Source: Auritidibacter sp. Marseille-P8566 (GTDB taxonomy: Bacteria; Actinomycetota; Actinomycetes; Actinomycetales; Microbacteriaceae). From it: a DNA stretch of 64,000 bases. The stretch spans positions 1 to 64,000 of the forward strand of contig CAMDEE010000003.1 of the NCBI GenBank assembly GCA_945895375.1, written 5' to 3'. Within the stretch, counting starts at the first letter, position 1; each line of letters begins with the position of its first letter. The position numbers were made by a program, and so were the translations under genes. The notes beneath the pieces are model-generated. The model worked only from the letters and a program-made list of their open reading frames with translations, was not told the DNA's origin and ran no database searches. Positions 1 to 11,394 of the stretch are shown here, in pieces.

Positions 1-3000
1 GGTCGGCATCCTTTCGAGCTTGCTGCACTGCTCTGATGACATCTCTAGCGATACCTTCAACTTCAAGTTCCTTGGTAACTCTTGAATCAAGAAGAACAAA
101 GCCACCTGAAGGCAAAATGCCGATTAGGTTTACTGACTCCGAGGTATCAGTAAGGTCTGCAACTAAATCAATCTCGTATTCACCTTCGATTAGTTCAACC
201 CCACCACAAACAACCTTGTCGCCATCTTGTGACCAGTCGCCCGACTTAGAGGCACCAATAACCTGCTGAACTTGCTTACCAACACGAGGACCTAGAACCC
301 TCGAGTTCACAGTCAATCGCTTGATAACACCGAACTCGGTTGTTGAATCAAGAGATAGTTCAACTAAGTCAATTGACTTCACGTTCAGCTCTTCAGCGAT
401 AATGTCAGCAAACTCAGCTAGTTCATCCGCATTTTTAGTAACCACAGTCAACTTAGCCAGCGGCAAACGAACTCTTAGCCCATTGACCTTTCTAAGACCA
501 TTAGCAACAGAAGAAACAACTCTGACCTGGTCCATAGCGGTCATCAGCTTGTCATCAGCAACTAGTGCTTCATGATCAGGCCACTCTGTTAAGTGAACTG
601 AACGCATACCGGTTAGGCCCTGGAACACTTCTTCAGAGATAAGCGGAAGCATAGGAGCGGCAACACGAGTCATGATCTCAAGTACTGAATACAAGGTGTT
701 GAAGGCTTGAGGGTCGCCATCCCAGAATCTAGCTCGAGATCTTCTGACATACCAGTTGGTTAGAACATCAGCGAAGTCTCGAAGCTTGGCAGCTGCACCG
801 AAAGTATCGAAAGCATTTAGATCTGCTGAAACTCCGGCAACCATCTCGCGAGTTTTCGCTACTAGGTATCTATCTAGAACATCTTCACTTGATAGATCGA
901 ACTTTGCTTCATAGTTAGAAGCGTTAGCGTACAGAGTAAAGAAGTAATAGGTATTCCATAGCGGAAGTAGAACCTGTCTAGTTCCTTCTCTAATGCCTTG
1001 TTCTGTAACGGACATAGTTCCACCACGCAGAATCGGAGATGAAAGCAAGAACCAACGCATTGCATCTGATCCATCACGATCAAATACTTCATTCACATCT
1101 GGATAGTTACGAAGTGACTTAGACATTTTCTGCCCATCGCTACCCAAAACAATTCCATGAGAAACAGCTGTCTTGAATGCTGGTCTATCGAATAGTGCTG
1201 TTGATAGCACGTGCAGGGTATAGAACCATCCCCTAGTTTGACCAGAGTATTCAACGATGTAATCACCTGGTGAATGTGAATCAAACCAGTCACTGTTTTC
1301 AAATGGATAGTGCACCTGAGCAAAAGGCATTGAACCTGATTCAAACCAGCAGTCCAACACTTCAGGAACTCTAACCATCATTGACTTACCAGTTGGGTCA
1401 TCAGGGTTTACACGAGTTAGGTGATCAATAGTTGGTCGGTGGAAATCATCAACACGAACGCCGAAGTCTGCTTCTAGCTCGTCTAGAGAACCATAAACAT
1501 CCATACGTGGATAGTTAGGGTCAGTTGATTTCCATACTGGAATAGGCGCTCCCCAGAAACGGTTACGGCTAATCGCCCAGTCTCTTACGTTCTCAAGCCA
1601 CTTACCGAATGAACCATCTTTAGTGTGCTCTGGAACCCAGTTGATTTCCTGGTTTAGTTCCAACATTCTGTCTTTGAGCTTTGTGGTCTCAACAAACCAA
1701 GAAGATACTGCTTTATAGATCAAAGGGTTCTTACAGCGGTAACAGTGCGGGTATGGGTGGTCGTAACTAGCTTGCTTCAGAAGACGTCCCATGTCTTTGA
1801 TCTTCTGAGTGATTGGCTTGTTTGCTTCAAACACGTGTTGACCAACAAAGTCAGTGATAACTGAGTTGTATTCACCGCGTTCATTGACTGAAACGTAAAC
1901 CGGAATACCTGCAGCTTCACATAGTTTTTGGTCATCTTCACCATATGCAGGTGACTGGTGAACGATACCGGTACCTTCATTATCGGCAACATAGTCCCCA
2001 ACAATGATCTGCCAAGCATTGCCAACATCAAACTTAGATTCATCAGCGTAGTAATCAAACAGTCTTTCGTATTTGATTCCAGCTAGTTCTTTACCAAGAA
2101 CTGTTTCTTCAATCGCAGCACTTGCTGCTTCCATATCCTCAAAGCCGAAGTCCTTGAGGTGATTACCAATCAGTGACTTAGCAAGAAGATACTTACCTGA
2201 CTCAGTATTGATAACTGCATATTCAATCTCTGGTCCAACTGCTAGTGCAAAGTTAGTTGGCAATGTCCATGGAGTTGTTGTCCAAGCAAGAGCTTTCACT
2301 CCAGCAAATCTTTGTCCAACAAGTATTGGGAAGGTAACAGTTACTGTTTGATCTTGTCTGTTCTGATAAACATCCTCATCCATACGAAGCTCATGGTTTG
2401 AAAGAGGAGTTTCACATCTCCAGCAATAAGCAAGAACTTTGAAGCCTTCGTAGATCAAGCCCTTCTTGTGAAGTTCTTTAAAAGCCCAGAGCACGCTCTC
2501 GGTGTATGGAGCATCAAGAGTCTTATAGTCATTCTCAAAGTCAACCCAACGAGCTTGACGGGTTACATATGTTTCCCACTCTTTGGTGTATTTCAGAACT
2601 GAAGTGCGGCAGTAGTCATTGAACTTATCGATACCGAACTTTTCGATTTCAGGTCTTCCTGAGATCTTTAGTTGTCTCTCAGCCTCAACCTCAGCTGGCA
2701 GACCATGGGTATCCCAACCAAATCTTCTTTCAACACGATATCCCTGCATGGTTTTGAACCTAGGAACAGTGTCTTTGGCATAACCAGTTAGCAGGTGACC
2801 ATAGTGTGGAAGCCCATTAGCAAAGGGAGGGCCGTCATAAAAGACGAACTCAGGAGCGTTTTCGTCCTTGCGTTGGTCTATAGATGCCTGAAAAGTCTTG
2901 TCTTTAGCCCAAAACTCAAGGATTGACTCTTCAATGGCAGGAAACGATGGGCTGGCCGGAACCTGCTCGCGAATGCCAAAAGAAGCTCCATTATTCTTGG

Positions 3001-3007
3001 GATACAT
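1..3007 (-). CDS. ileS: Isoleucyl-tRNA synthetase, C-terminus cut by window edge
   Basis: Cytoplasmic class I synthetase that charges tRNA-Ile and edits misactivated valine. From the ATG at 3007 the protein opens with about 55 residues and then the nucleotide-binding signature [10 protein letters not shown]; the HIGH motif is HYGH at residues 68-71 and KMSKS is at 627-631. About 1002 residues are inside the window. Enzymes of this long bacterial/eukaryal-like type usually have 1050-1100, so roughly the last 50-100 residues of the anticodon-binding and C-terminal region lie off the left edge. It is divergent from valS with an 81-base gap, too short for a T-box leader. No good Shine-Dalgarno sequence is seen before the ATG. 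Identity is certain; the start is likely. Confidence 0.97.
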   Translation of the reverse strand, partial: MYPKNNGASFGIREQVPASPSFPAIEESILEFWAKDKTFQASIDQRKDENAPEFVFYDGPPFANGLPHYGHLLTGYAKDTVPRFKTMQGYRVERRFGWDTHGLPAEVEAERQLKISGRPEIEKFGIDKFNDYCRTSVLKYTKEWETYVTRQARWVDFENDYKTLDAPYTESVLWAFKELHKKGLIYEGFKVLAYCWRCETPLSNHELRMDEDVYQNRQDQTVTVTFPILVGQRFAGVKALAWTTTPWTLPTNFALAVGPEIEYAVINTESGKYLLAKSLIGNHLKDFGFEDMEAASAAIEETVLGKELAGIKYERLFDYYADESKFDVGNAWQIIVGDYVADNEGTGIVHQSPAYGEDDQKLCEAAGIPVYVSVNERGEYNSVITDFVGQHVFEANKPITQKIKDMGRLLKQASYDHPYPHCYRCKNPLIYKAVSSWFVETTKLKDRMLELNQEINWVPEHTKDGSFGKWLENVRDWAISRNRFWGAPIPVWKSTDPNYPRMDVYGSLDELEADFGVRVDDFHRPTIDHLTRVNPDDPTGKSMMVRVPEVLDCWFESGSMPFAQVHYPFENSDWFDSHSPGDYIVEYSGQTRGWFYTLHVLSTALFDRPAFKTAVSHGIVLGSDGQKMSKSLRNYPDVNEVFDRDGSDAMRWFLLSSPILRGGTMSVTEQGIREGTRQVLLPLWNTYYFFTLYANASNYEAKFDLSSEDVLDRYLVAKTREMVAGVSADLNAFDTFGAAAKLRDFADVLTNWYVRRSRARFWDGDPQAFNTLYSVLEIMTRVAAPMLPLISEEVFQGLTGMRSVHLTEWPDHEALVADDKLMTAMDQVRVVSSVANGLRKVNGLRVRLPLAKLTVVTKNADELAEFADIIAEELNVKSIDLVELSLDSTTEFGVIKRLTVNSRVLGPRVGKQVQQVIGASKSGDWSQDGDKVVCGGVELIEGEYEIDLVADLTDTSESVNLIGILPSGGFVLLDSRVTKELEVEGIARDVIRAVQQARKDAD

Positions 3008-3088
3008 GGCTTGCTCTCTGGGTTTAGGGGTAAAAGGTCTAATCTCAATGTTAATCTTAATGAACACTAACTTTTGGAGAAGCACAAC

Positions 3089-5698
3089 GTGACCTCAAGC
3101 CACGAAACCCCTGATTTCAGAGCCCCAGCCTCAACCCCAGAACGCGTAGGCGTGGAAGGGCTTGAAGAGAAATGGGCTCTTGCTTGGGAAACCGACGGTA
3201 CCTACAAGTTCAGACGTGAGGTCGATAAGTCTCAGGTCTACTCAATTGATACCCCTCCTCCAACCGTTTCAGGGTCCCTGCACGTAGGTCACGTCTTTAG
3301 CTATACCCACACCGACGTAGTTGCCCGTTTCCAACGTATGCGTGGCAAAGAGGTTTACTACCCAATGGGTTGGGATGACAATGGACTACCAACAGAGCGT
3401 CGAGTGCAGAACTACTTCGGTGTTCGATGCGATCCATCGTTACCTTATGTTGAGAATTTCACTCCTCCTTTTGAAGGTGGCGACAACAAGTCCTCTAAGG
3501 CAGCTGATCAGATTCCAATCTCAAGAAAGAACTTCATTGAGCTATGCGAAAAGCTAACTGCTGAAGACGAACTTCAGTTCGAAGCGCTATGGCGTCAACT
3601 AGGTATCTCAGTTGACTGGGACCAGACCTACCAGACCATCTCACCCGCAGCTCAAAAAGTTTCTCAGCAAGCCTTTCTAAATAACCTCTCTAGAGGTGAG
3701 GCTTATCAGTCAATGGCTCCAACACTTTGGGATGTCACATTCAGAACTGCTGTTGCTCAAGCAGAACTAGAAGATAGAGATCAACCAGGTGCTTATCACC
3801 GTGTTGGCTTCGATGGACCAGATGGCAAAGTTTTTATTGAAACAACTCGTCCTGAACTAATCCCTGCGTGTGTTGCTCTAGTTGCCCACCCAGATGATGA
3901 GCGATACCAAGGACTATTCGGTAAGAGCGTAAAGACTCCTCTGTTTGGAGTTGAGGTTCCTATTCTTGCTCACCGCCTAGCTCAGATTGATAAAGGTTCA
4001 GGTATTGCGATGATCTGTACCTTTGGTGACCTAACAGATGTGATTTGGTGGAGAGAACTAGATCTACCTAACCGAGCGATTATCGGTTGGGATGGACGAC
4101 TGCTAGAAACTGCACCTGATGTTATTTCAACTCCTGAAGCGCTAGCTGTTTATGCAGAGCTTGCTGGTAAAACAGTGTTCTCAGCAAAGACAAGAATTGT
4201 TGAACTACTTCAAGAATCAGGTGACATGGTTGGCGAACCTAAGCCAATTACCCACCCTGTTAAGTTCTTTGAAAAGGGAGACAAGCCATTAGAAATAGTT
4301 TCAACCAGACAGTGGTACATCCGTAATGGTGGCCGTGATGCTGATATTCGTACACGCCTACTAGAACTAGGTAAGGAACTAAAGTTCCACCCTGACTTCA
4401 TGAGAGTTAGATACGAGAACTGGGTCAACGGACTTACTGGTGACTGGCTCATCTCTAGACAGCGTTTCTTCGGTGTTCCGATCCCTGTTTGGTATGCCCT
4501 TGATGCAAACGGAGAACCAGACTTCGACCGAGTACTAGTTCCTGCAACCGAACTGCTGCCTATCGACCCATCAACAGATGTTCCATCTGGTTACACAGAA
4601 TCACAACGTGGAGTAGCTAATGGTTTCATTGGTGAAGTTGACATCATGGACACTTGGGCCACATCTTCACTAACCCCACAACTAGCCGGCGGTTGGTTAG
4701 ATGACCCAGAGAAGTTCGCCAAGGTCTTCCCTTACTCACTTAGACCTCAAGGTCAAGACATCATTAGAACTTGGTTATTCTCAACAGTTCTTCGATCTCA
4801 ACAAGAACACGGCGTGCTGCCCTGGGCTGATGCTGGTATCTCAGGTTGGATTCTTGATCCAGATCGTAAGAAGATGTCTAAGTCAAAGGGCAACGTAGTT
4901 ACCCCTAACGATCTTCTTGTTGAACACTCTTCAGATGCTGTTCGTTACTGGGCGTCTTCTGCTCGTCTTGGAACAGATGCTGCATTTGATACCGGCATGA
5001 TGAAGATTGGTCGAAGACTTGCGATCAAGGTTCTAAACGCAGCCAAGTTCGTGCTTAGCTTCGATGCACCTTCCAAAGATGCCAAAGTCACTGAACCAAT
5101 TGACCAGAGTTTGTTACTAAACCTTGCTGAGGTAGTAAAGGATGCAACAACTGCATTTGAAAACTACGATCACACCAAGGCACTAGAACTAGCCGAGAAG
5201 TTCTTCTGGAACTTTACAGATGACTATCTAGAACTAGTCAAGGAACGTGCCTACGGTCAGGGTGGCTTCAATGCTGACGAACAAGCGTCTGCTCTAGTGG
5301 CTCTCCGGCAAGCACTACTAACACTTCTTCGCCTATTTGCTCCATTCCTGCCCTTCGCAACAGATGAGGTCTGGTCTTGGTGGCAGGGCAAGGGCTCTAT
5401 TCACAGAAGCTCATGGCCTAAAGCTGAAGAACTTGAAGCTGGTCTAGATTCCACAAACCTAGATCTTCTTCCCCTAGCTTCTCAGGCCCTGTTTGGAACT
5501 CGTAAGGCTAAGAGCGATGCCAAGGCTTCTATGAAGGCTGATGTTCTATCTGCAAACCTTGTTGCACCTAAGGACATGATCTCTCGACTAGAGCTGCTAT
5601 CCCCTGATCTAAAGGCTGCTGGACGTATTGCTGAACTCACCTTTGTTTCAGGTGAAGAACTGGCTGTTACCGAGGTTGTTCTAGCCCCGACCGAGTAA
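3089..5698 (+). CDS. valS: Valyl-tRNA synthetase
   Basis: Cytoplasmic class I synthetase charging tRNA-Val. I chose the GTG at 3089 because GGAGAAG (3076-3082) lies six bases before it. An in-frame TTG at 3074 would add five residues but would overlap that ribosome binding site. The 869-residue product has HIGH as HVGH (residues 65-68) inside the [13 protein letters not shown] block, the editing (CP1) domain in the middle, KMSKS at 595-599, and a C-terminal anticodon-binding domain ending in a short helical tail. Length is normal for actinobacterial ValRS. It is divergent from ileS, so two branched-chain synthetases share one intergenic region. The M3 peptidase gene follows after 53 bases, apparently with its own promoter. 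Confidence 0.97.
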   Translation: MTSSHETPDFRAPASTPERVGVEGLEEKWALAWETDGTYKFRREVDKSQVYSIDTPPPTVSGSLHVGHVFSYTHTDVVARFQRMRGKEVYYPMGWDDNGLPTERRVQNYFGVRCDPSLPYVENFTPPFEGGDNKSSKAADQIPISRKNFIELCEKLTAEDELQFEALWRQLGISVDWDQTYQTISPAAQKVSQQAFLNNLSRGEAYQSMAPTLWDVTFRTAVAQAELEDRDQPGAYHRVGFDGPDGKVFIETTRPELIPACVALVAHPDDERYQGLFGKSVKTPLFGVEVPILAHRLAQIDKGSGIAMICTFGDLTDVIWWRELDLPNRAIIGWDGRLLETAPDVISTPEALAVYAELAGKTVFSAKTRIVELLQESGDMVGEPKPITHPVKFFEKGDKPLEIVSTRQWYIRNGGRDADIRTRLLELGKELKFHPDFMRVRYENWVNGLTGDWLISRQRFFGVPIPVWYALDANGEPDFDRVLVPATELLPIDPSTDVPSGYTESQRGVANGFIGEVDIMDTWATSSLTPQLAGGWLDDPEKFAKVFPYSLRPQGQDIIRTWLFSTVLRSQQEHGVLPWADAGISGWILDPDRKKMSKSKGNVVTPNDLLVEHSSDAVRYWASSARLGTDAAFDTGMMKIGRRLAIKVLNAAKFVLSFDAPSKDAKVTEPIDQSLLLNLAEVVKDATTAFENYDHTKALELAEKFFWNFTDDYLELVKERAYGQGGFNADEQASALVALRQALLTLLRLFAPFLPFATDEVWSWWQGKGSIHRSSWPKAEELEAGLDSTNLDLLPLASQALFGTRKAKSDAKASMKADVLSANLVAPKDMISRLELLSPDLKAAGRIAELTFVSGEELAVTEVVLAPTE

Positions 5699-5738
5699 CT
5701 TTTCGGCAAACATCTATTTGGTCACCCTTTTCGAAGGC

Positions 5739-5744
5739 TAGGCT
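5739..5744 (+). promoter_or_regulatory. -10 box of a leaderless promoter (M3 peptidase)
   Basis: TAGGCT followed by seven bases and then the ATG at 5752. Transcription starting about seven bases after the box would begin at the start codon. The same arrangement recurs at many genes in this window. No convincing ribosome binding site lies at the usual distance. Confidence 0.55.
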
Positions 5745-5751
5745 TTTGCTC

Positions 5752-7797
5752 ATGACCTTTGAAAACGAAAACCCATTTGCCCTTCGTTCAACTCTTGAGT
5801 ATGAGATGCCTGACTTCTCTCGCATCAACGATGAGAGTTACCTCCCTGCCTTCTATGCTGGCTGCCAAGAGCAGCTTCATGAGGTTCATGAAATCATCAA
5901 GCAGGATGAAGTTACCTTCGAGAACACCATCGTTGCGATGGAACGAAGCGGACAGCTGCTTATGCGTGTGCTTGTTGTTTTCTATAACAAGTCTTCAAGC
6001 GACACAACCGATCGCTTAGATGAAATCGAAGAGGAAATTGCTCCTAAGCTATCAGCTCACACCGATGCAATCAGATTGAACCAGGCTCTATTCGGAAGAA
6101 TCAAAGAACTATACGGTAAGCGTGACTCACTTGAACTAAACACAGAAGACGCTTGGTTGCTTGAGCGCTACTACATGGACTTTACCCACGCAGGTGCTCA
6201 CCTAACTGACGCTCAGCGTGAAGAACTTACTAACCTCAACGAAGAGCTTTCAAAACTTGAAACCCAGTTCGGTAAGAACCTACTAACTGACACTAATGAT
6301 CTAGGTGTGCTTGTTGATGACGTAAATGAACTCGATGGCCTATCAGAGAACGAGATTGCTGCTTGTGCGGCAGCTGCCAAGGCAAGAGGACTAGAAGGTA
6401 AGTGGCTCGTTGGCATGGTGAACTTCACTGGTCACCCACTTCATGCAAGCATGAAGAACCGAAGCCTACGTGAGCGCGTTATGAAGAACTCTCTAATCAA
6501 GGGTGCCCGTAACAATGAGAACGACAACCGCCCAGTAATCCTTCAGATTGTGAAGCTACGCGCCAAGCGTGCTGAACTCTTTGGTGTGAAGACTCACGCT
6601 GAACACGTTCTCCAGGACCGTAATGCTCAGAACCCTGAGAACGTCCACAAGATGCTCAAGCAGATTGCTCCAGCAGCAGTTAGAAACGCAAGAGCAGAAG
6701 GTGCTGATCTGCAGAAGGCTATTGATGCAAGTGGCGAGAATTTCACACTTGAGTCATGGGATTGGGACTTCTATACAGAAGCAGTTCGTATGGAGAAGTA
6801 CAACCTAGACACAACTGCTATGCGTCCATACTTTGAACTTGAAAGAGTTCTAAACGATGGTGTGTTCTTCGCAGCTAACAAGCTCTTTGGAATCTCATTC
6901 AAGGAACGCAAAGACATAGTTACCTATCACCCAGATGCCCGTGCATTTGAGGTCTTCAACGAAGATGGCTCAAAGCTTGCTCTATTCATAGGAGACTTCT
7001 ATACCCGTGATTCAAAGCGCGGTGGAGCATGGATGAACAACCTAGTTGATCAAAGCCACCTACTGGGTCAGTTGCCTGTTGTAGTTAACAACCTAAACGT
7101 TCCTAAGCCGCCAGCAGGTCAACCAACTCTTTTGACCTACGACGAGATCACAACCTTGTTCCACGAGTTTGGTCACACCCTTCATGGAATTCTTTCAGAT
7201 GTGAAGTACCCAAGATTCTCTGGAACCAGCGTTGAAAGAGACTTCGTTGAGTTCCCTTCCCAGGTAAATGAAATGTGGCTAACCTGGCCAGAGGTGCTAG
7301 ATAACTACGCAATTCACTATGAAACAGGTGAAAAGATTCCTCAGGAATGGGTGGATAACCTAAAGGCTGCATCCACCTTCAACGAAGGACATGCAACCAC
7401 CTCATACATGGCTGCAGCCATCCTAGATCTTGCTTGGCACTCACTTGAAGCTGATTCAACTGTCGAAGATGTTGAAGAGTTCGAAGCTAAAGCTATTGAA
7501 GCCTACGGTCTGAACTATGGACCTGTTCCAACAAGATACCGTTCAACATACTTCTCACACATCTTTGCTGGCGGATACTCTGCTGGATACTACGGATACA
7601 TTTGGTCCGAGGTTCTAGATGCTGACACAGTTGACTGGTTCAAGGAAAACGGCGGTTTGACTAGAGCTAATGGAGATCACTTCAGAAAGACACTACTTGC
7701 ACGAGGTGGATCTATTAACTCAATGCAAATGTTCAGAAACTTCAGAGGACGTGACGCAACAATTGAGCCACTTCTAAAGCGCAGAGGCCTACTTTAA
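5752..7797 (+). CDS. M3 family zinc metallopeptidase (Dcp/oligopeptidase type)
   Basis: Probable cytoplasmic peptidyl-dipeptidase or oligopeptidase that degrades short peptides. The 681-residue protein has the family's zinc site HEFGH at residues 471-475 (TLFHEFGHTLHG), a downstream FVEFPSQVNEMW block supplying the third zinc ligand, and the late GYSAGYYGYIWSEVL motif typical of Dcp/PrlC proteins. No signal peptide is seen, so it is intracellular. A TTG at 5746 would add two residues, but the ATG at 5752 fits the leaderless promoter. It is convergent with the BenE-type gene. Family membership is certain; Dcp versus oligopeptidase A specificity cannot be settled from sequence. Confidence 0.93.
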   Translation: MTFENENPFALRSTLEYEMPDFSRINDESYLPAFYAGCQEQLHEVHEIIKQDEVTFENTIVAMERSGQLLMRVLVVFYNKSSSDTTDRLDEIEEEIAPKLSAHTDAIRLNQALFGRIKELYGKRDSLELNTEDAWLLERYYMDFTHAGAHLTDAQREELTNLNEELSKLETQFGKNLLTDTNDLGVLVDDVNELDGLSENEIAACAAAAKARGLEGKWLVGMVNFTGHPLHASMKNRSLRERVMKNSLIKGARNNENDNRPVILQIVKLRAKRAELFGVKTHAEHVLQDRNAQNPENVHKMLKQIAPAAVRNARAEGADLQKAIDASGENFTLESWDWDFYTEAVRMEKYNLDTTAMRPYFELERVLNDGVFFAANKLFGISFKERKDIVTYHPDARAFEVFNEDGSKLALFIGDFYTRDSKRGGAWMNNLVDQSHLLGQLPVVVNNLNVPKPPAGQPTLLTYDEITTLFHEFGHTLHGILSDVKYPRFSGTSVERDFVEFPSQVNEMWLTWPEVLDNYAIHYETGEKIPQEWVDNLKAASTFNEGHATTSYMAAAILDLAWHSLEADSTVEDVEEFEAKAIEAYGLNYGPVPTRYRSTYFSHIFAGGYSAGYYGYIWSEVLDADTVDWFKENGGLTRANGDHFRKTLLARGGSINSMQMFRNFRGRDATIEPLLKRRGLL

Positions 7798-7818
7798 ACC
7801 TTTGAACTAAAAAGGTTT
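7796..7818. terminator. Possible bidirectional terminator between convergent genes
   Basis: AAACCTTT (7796-7803) and AAAGGTTT (7811-7818) form an 8-bp inverted repeat with a 7-base loop. It spans the stop codons of the M3 peptidase and the BenE-type gene. The stem is AT-rich and the T-tract short, so the call is tentative. Confidence 0.4.
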
Positions 7819-8979
7819 TCTGAGCTTCAAAAGCTGGATAACTACCATCCCTGCAAGAATCGCCCAGAACGCTGCTCCTACCTGGAAGAACGCAATTCCA
7901 CTGGATGCAATTAGGAAAGTGATTACCGCAGGTAAGCGCTCATCAGCCTTCTCAACCATCACATTGAAGGCATTGACGATAGTTGGTAGCAGTGCCAAGC
8001 CGCTAGCAGCTAGGAGAAGCTCTCTGGGGGTTTGATAAACAAATGCCACCGCTAGGCCTGTGAGGAGGGCAAAGATGATGTAAACCGCTCCTCCACTCAC
8101 AGAAGCTATCCAGCGCTTTGAAGGATCCTTGTGAGCCTGCTCGTTAGCGTTTAGCGCAGCAGTTATGGCAGCAAGGTTCATCACAAAACCACCAAAGAAA
8201 GATGCAATTACGGTTGAAATTCCAGTTGTAGTCAAAACCGCTCTGAATGGGACTTGATACCCGTAGGACTTCATAATAGCTATTCCAGGTATGTTTTGTG
8301 CAGCCATGGTCACTAGATACAGCGGCAGTGCGATTGTGAATATAGAAGCCAAACTAAAACTTTGCTGAACTACTTCCAAAGTAATCAACCAGTCCGCACT
8401 TGAAACGGACAATCCTTGATTGAATCCGATAAGTGTGAAAGCCAAAACAATCGCTACAGGTGATGCCCAAACTGGAGCAAGCCAGTAGAGCAAGACCCAA
8501 ACAGCAATCACTGGAAGCACGAGTGCTGGATAACTAGCACTTGCTGCAAACGGTGCCACACAAAAACTAAAAATGACACCAGCCAACATCGCACTGGCAA
8601 TTGATTTAGGAATTGCAGAAATAAGTTCACCAAGCTTCGGCCACAACCCTGTCAAGGCTAGAAGGAAACCACAAACAAGGATTCCGCCCATTGCATTGTT
8701 GAAACCGATTCCTGATACAGAAGCCCCAGCAAGAAGAGCCGCACCTGGCGTTGACCACACTATGGACAGCGGCATCTTGAACTTCCAGCTGAGAGCTATT
8801 GAAAGTGCACCATAGAACACCAGTAATATCGCGAGCATTGAAACGGATTGTTCTTTAGTTGCACCAATAGCTACACATGCGCTCAGCAAGATTCCTGTCG
8901 ATGCCGCGACCCCAGTGACACTGGCAACTGTTCCAGCGAGTATAGGAGCTCTTAGATCAGAAATGGCTTTTAGTGCCAA
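7807..8979 (-). CDS. benE: BenE family transporter
   Basis: Inner-membrane transporter of the benzoate/H+ symporter (BenE) family, 390 residues with about 11-12 hydrophobic segments. The opening ADL-type block (SDLRAPILAGTVASVTG), the mid-protein SAMLAGVIFSFCV segment and the NLAAITAALNANEQAH loop are family hallmarks. It follows clpX by three bases on the same strand and may be co-transcribed with it. The apparent start is a TTG at 8979 with no clear ribosome binding site, so the N-terminus is uncertain by a few residues. No benzoate-degradation genes lie nearby, so the substrate could be another aromatic acid or a different small anion. Confidence 0.85.
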   Translation of the reverse strand: MALKAISDLRAPILAGTVASVTGVAASTGILLSACVAIGATKEQSVSMLAILLVFYGALSIALSWKFKMPLSIVWSTPGAALLAGASVSGIGFNNAMGGILVCGFLLALTGLWPKLGELISAIPKSIASAMLAGVIFSFCVAPFAASASYPALVLPVIAVWVLLYWLAPVWASPVAIVLAFTLIGFNQGLSVSSADWLITLEVVQQSFSLASIFTIALPLYLVTMAAQNIPGIAIMKSYGYQVPFRAVLTTTGISTVIASFFGGFVMNLAAITAALNANEQAHKDPSKRWIASVSGGAVYIIFALLTGLAVAFVYQTPRELLLAASGLALLPTIVNAFNVMVEKADERLPAVITFLIASSGIAFFQVGAAFWAILAGMVVIQLLKLRKPF

Positions 8980-8982
8980 TTA

Positions 8983-10257
8983 CTAAGCCGACTTTTCTTG
9001 TCTTGAAGATTTGATTGGGGTGATTACTGCTTGCTCGGTTCCTTCGACAACACCCTTGGTGATACGAACTAGACCCTGAGCTGCACTACTTGGAATCTCA
9101 AACATAATCTGACCAAGAGTCTCTTCAAGAATTGATCGAAGTCCTCGTGCACCGGTTTCACGCTTGATTGCCTCGTCAGCAATAGCCTCAAGAGCATCGT
9201 GATCAAACTCAAGTTCGAAACCATCAATTTCGAACATTCTTTGATACTGCTTGACCAAAGCGTTCTTAGGCTCGGCAAGAATCTGAATTAGTGCCGGCTT
9301 ATCCAAAGGCGTTACAGCAGCAAGCACAGGAAGTCGGCCGATGAATTCTGGAATTAGACCGAACTTGCGAAGATCTTCTGGTTGAACCTGAGTGAAGATG
9401 TCTGTCTCTTCATCCTTGTTTCTAATGTCAGCTCCGAAACCAATCCCCTTTTTGCCTACACGAGCCTGAACGATTGATTCAAGACCTGCAAAGGCACCAG
9501 CAACAATAAACAGAATGTTGGTGGTATCTAGAGAAATGAACTCCTGTTGAGGGTGCTTACGTCCGCCCTGCGGTGGAATAGAAGCAACCGTTCCTTCAAG
9601 AATCTTTAGCAGTGCTTGCTGAACTCCCTCACCAGAAACATCTCTAGTGATTGATGGGTTCTCAGCTTTTCGTGAAATCTTGTCAATCTCATCGATGTAA
9701 ATGATGCCGTGCTCTGCTCTCTTGACATCGCCATTGGCTGCTTGAAGAAGTTTTAGCAATATGTTTTCAACATCCTCACCGACGTATCCAGCTTCAGTTA
9801 GCGATGTTGCGTCAGCAACTGCGAAAGGAACATTTAGCCTCTTGGCTAGGGTTTGCGCAAGGTAGGTCTTTCCGCAACCGGTTGGACCGATCATAAGAAT
9901 ATTTGACTTAGCAATCTCGATTGAATCGTGAGCCTTGCCTGAGTTGGTTAGAGTGCCTGCTGCACGAATTCTCTTGTAGTGGTTGTATACGGCTACCGAC
10001 AAAGCCTTCTTAGCTTGGGTTTGACCAACCACATATTCATCCAGGAAACCATAGATTTCCTTTGGTCGAGGCAATTCAAAGTCTTCAACTTGCTTGGGGG
10101 TCTTCCCCATTTCCTCTTCGATGATCTCGTTACAAAGATCAATGCACTCATTACAGATGTATACGCCAGGGCCGGCAATAAGCTTCAGCACTTGCTTCTG
10201 AGTTTTAGAACAGAAGTTGCACTTAAGCATGTCCCCTGATTCACTGAGTCGAGTCAT
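8983..10257 (-). CDS. clpX: ClpX ATP-dependent unfoldase
   Basis: AAA+ unfoldase that feeds substrates to the ClpP peptidase. The 424-residue protein has an N-terminal C4 zinc-binding domain (C13, C16, C35, C38), Walker A GPTGCGKT at residues 124-131, Walker B IIYIDEID near residue 190, the RFIPE-like sensor region and a C-terminal D2 domain. Length is normal. The ATG at 10257 is preceded by TAGGCT and six bases, which suggests a leaderless transcript. Unlike the tight clpP-clpX arrangement of many bacteria, two secreted-protein genes separate it from clpP2 here. It may be transcribed together with the BenE-type gene. Confidence 0.98.
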   Translation of the reverse strand: MTRLSESGDMLKCNFCSKTQKQVLKLIAGPGVYICNECIDLCNEIIEEEMGKTPKQVEDFELPRPKEIYGFLDEYVVGQTQAKKALSVAVYNHYKRIRAAGTLTNSGKAHDSIEIAKSNILMIGPTGCGKTYLAQTLAKRLNVPFAVADATSLTEAGYVGEDVENILLKLLQAANGDVKRAEHGIIYIDEIDKISRKAENPSITRDVSGEGVQQALLKILEGTVASIPPQGGRKHPQQEFISLDTTNILFIVAGAFAGLESIVQARVGKKGIGFGADIRNKDEETDIFTQVQPEDLRKFGLIPEFIGRLPVLAAVTPLDKPALIQILAEPKNALVKQYQRMFEIDGFELEFDHDALEAIADEAIKRETGARGLRSILEETLGQIMFEIPSSAAQGLVRITKGVVEGTEQAVITPIKSSRQEKSA

Positions 10258-10263
10258 GGATAA

Positions 10264-10269
10264 AGCCTA
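10264..10269 (-). promoter_or_regulatory. -10 box of a leaderless promoter (clpX)
   Basis: On the minus strand TAGGCT is followed by TTATCC and then the clpX ATG, matching the six-to-seven-base spacing seen at other genes here. No ribosome binding site is visible. Confidence 0.6.
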
Positions 10270-10308
10270 CCTAGCCTCAATGACATAACTGCGTAGGCAA
10301 GGGTAACG

Positions 10309-10350
10309 AAAAAGAGCCAGCGGAGCTCTAATTGAACTCCAACTGACTCT
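10309..10350 (-). terminator. Intrinsic terminator of the 10363-11352 gene
   Basis: In the minus-strand RNA a long stem of about 15 pairs, including G-U wobbles, forms between 10314-10328 and 10334-10350. It is followed directly by five uridines (10309-10313). It sits 13 bases past the stop codon of the secreted protein and isolates it from clpX. Confidence 0.8.
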
Positions 10351-10362
10351 TCTTACAGGAAA

Positions 10363-11352
10363 TTACTTAGTCCAGTAAATCTTTGTATCAGTGCCCATTG
10401 GTGCACCATAAACCTTGGCTCTAACAACCTGGAGCCCTAGGGTTCCCTTCGGTGCTGAGACCTTGATACTGACCATGCCTTGGGCGTTTGAAACTTCAGA
10501 CCATTCTTCCAAGTCATTACCTTCACCAAATGATTCAAAAGTAACTGTGGTTCCAGAAACGACCTTCTTAGCTAGGTTAGTTAGCTTGAAAGTAATAGTC
10601 TTTGTTGTTCCTGCTTTAACCTTTAGAGACTTGGTTGTAGCAGTTACCTTAGGGTTTACAAAGGCCAGGAAGATTAGGTCCTTGTCTTCCCCTCTTTCTT
10701 GAGCCTCAGTTGGGTGAGCGTACAAGCTCGGGGCGATTGTGGTCTGGAGACACATGGTGTCATCGCCACATGGAATTCCCTTTGAATACTTGTTCATTTT
10801 GTTCAATGCAGTTGGAAACATCTCACCGGTGAGGTTGTAGTTCTTCATGGTGAAAGTTGCCTTACCAAATGAATCTGTAGTCGAGATGATTGCGGTCTCT
10901 CCTGCTCCAAGCTGAGGCTGATCTCCACACCAGTCACGAACAATAGCACTTGTGTTAGGTCGGTTACTACCTGGGTAGTTAGTTGCTTGGGTGGTAGAGA
11001 ATGTGGTCTTTGAACAAGAGAACTTCTTGTTGACGATCATGTAAACAGTGCGGTTGGTGTATGGAACACCTGCAGCGTTTGTGTACTTGAAGGTAAGAGA
11101 GACATCTCCCTTAACGTCTGCATACATGATCCTGGCATTTAGACCCTTACCGTAATACTGGTCCCAATCACCCTTAGCATCGAAAGTCATGTTAACGCTG
11201 TTTGTGTCTCCCAGAAGCGGAGCAGTCAGTCTCATGATGCTGGTTCCAACTACCGGAGCGGTATAGGCGTGTGCGGGTTGAATTGCGATTGCGCCAAGCA
11301 AAGCAATAGCGGTGGTTGCACCGATTAAGGTTCTTCTCGTGGTTTTCTTCAT
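10363..11352 (-). CDS. Secreted protein of unknown function with Ig-like C-terminal domain
   Basis: I do not recognise a characterised family. The 329-residue product has a clear signal peptide (positive KKTTRR, hydrophobic core, AHA|Y cleavage near residue 29), a Cys-containing middle region (about six cysteines, probably disulphides), and a C-terminal beta-rich domain from about residue 235 resembling bacterial Ig-like folds. The ribosome binding site GGAAAGG precedes the ATG at 11352. It lies 42 bases after the GH16 gene on the same strand and ends at a strong terminator, so the two probably form an operon of exported proteins. A role beside the glucanase at the cell surface is possible but unproven. 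Confidence 0.75.
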   Translation of the reverse strand: MKKTTRRTLIGATTAIALLGAIAIQPAHAYTAPVVGTSIMRLTAPLLGDTNSVNMTFDAKGDWDQYYGKGLNARIMYADVKGDVSLTFKYTNAAGVPYTNRTVYMIVNKKFSCSKTTFSTTQATNYPGSNRPNTSAIVRDWCGDQPQLGAGETAIISTTDSFGKATFTMKNYNLTGEMFPTALNKMNKYSKGIPCGDDTMCLQTTIAPSLYAHPTEAQERGEDKDLIFLAFVNPKVTATTKSLKVKAGTTKTITFKLTNLAKKVVSGTTVTFESFGEGNDLEEWSEVSNAQGMVSIKVSAPKGTLGLQVVRAKVYGAPMGTDTKIYWTK

Positions 11353-11394
11353 TTGTTGCCTTTCCTTATTTATTGTTTTGCTCGCACAAGCTTT

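Noticed and set aside
3008-3088. T-box riboswitch for ileS
   Set aside because: Only 81 bases separate ileS and valS and no specifier loop or T-box sequence is visible.
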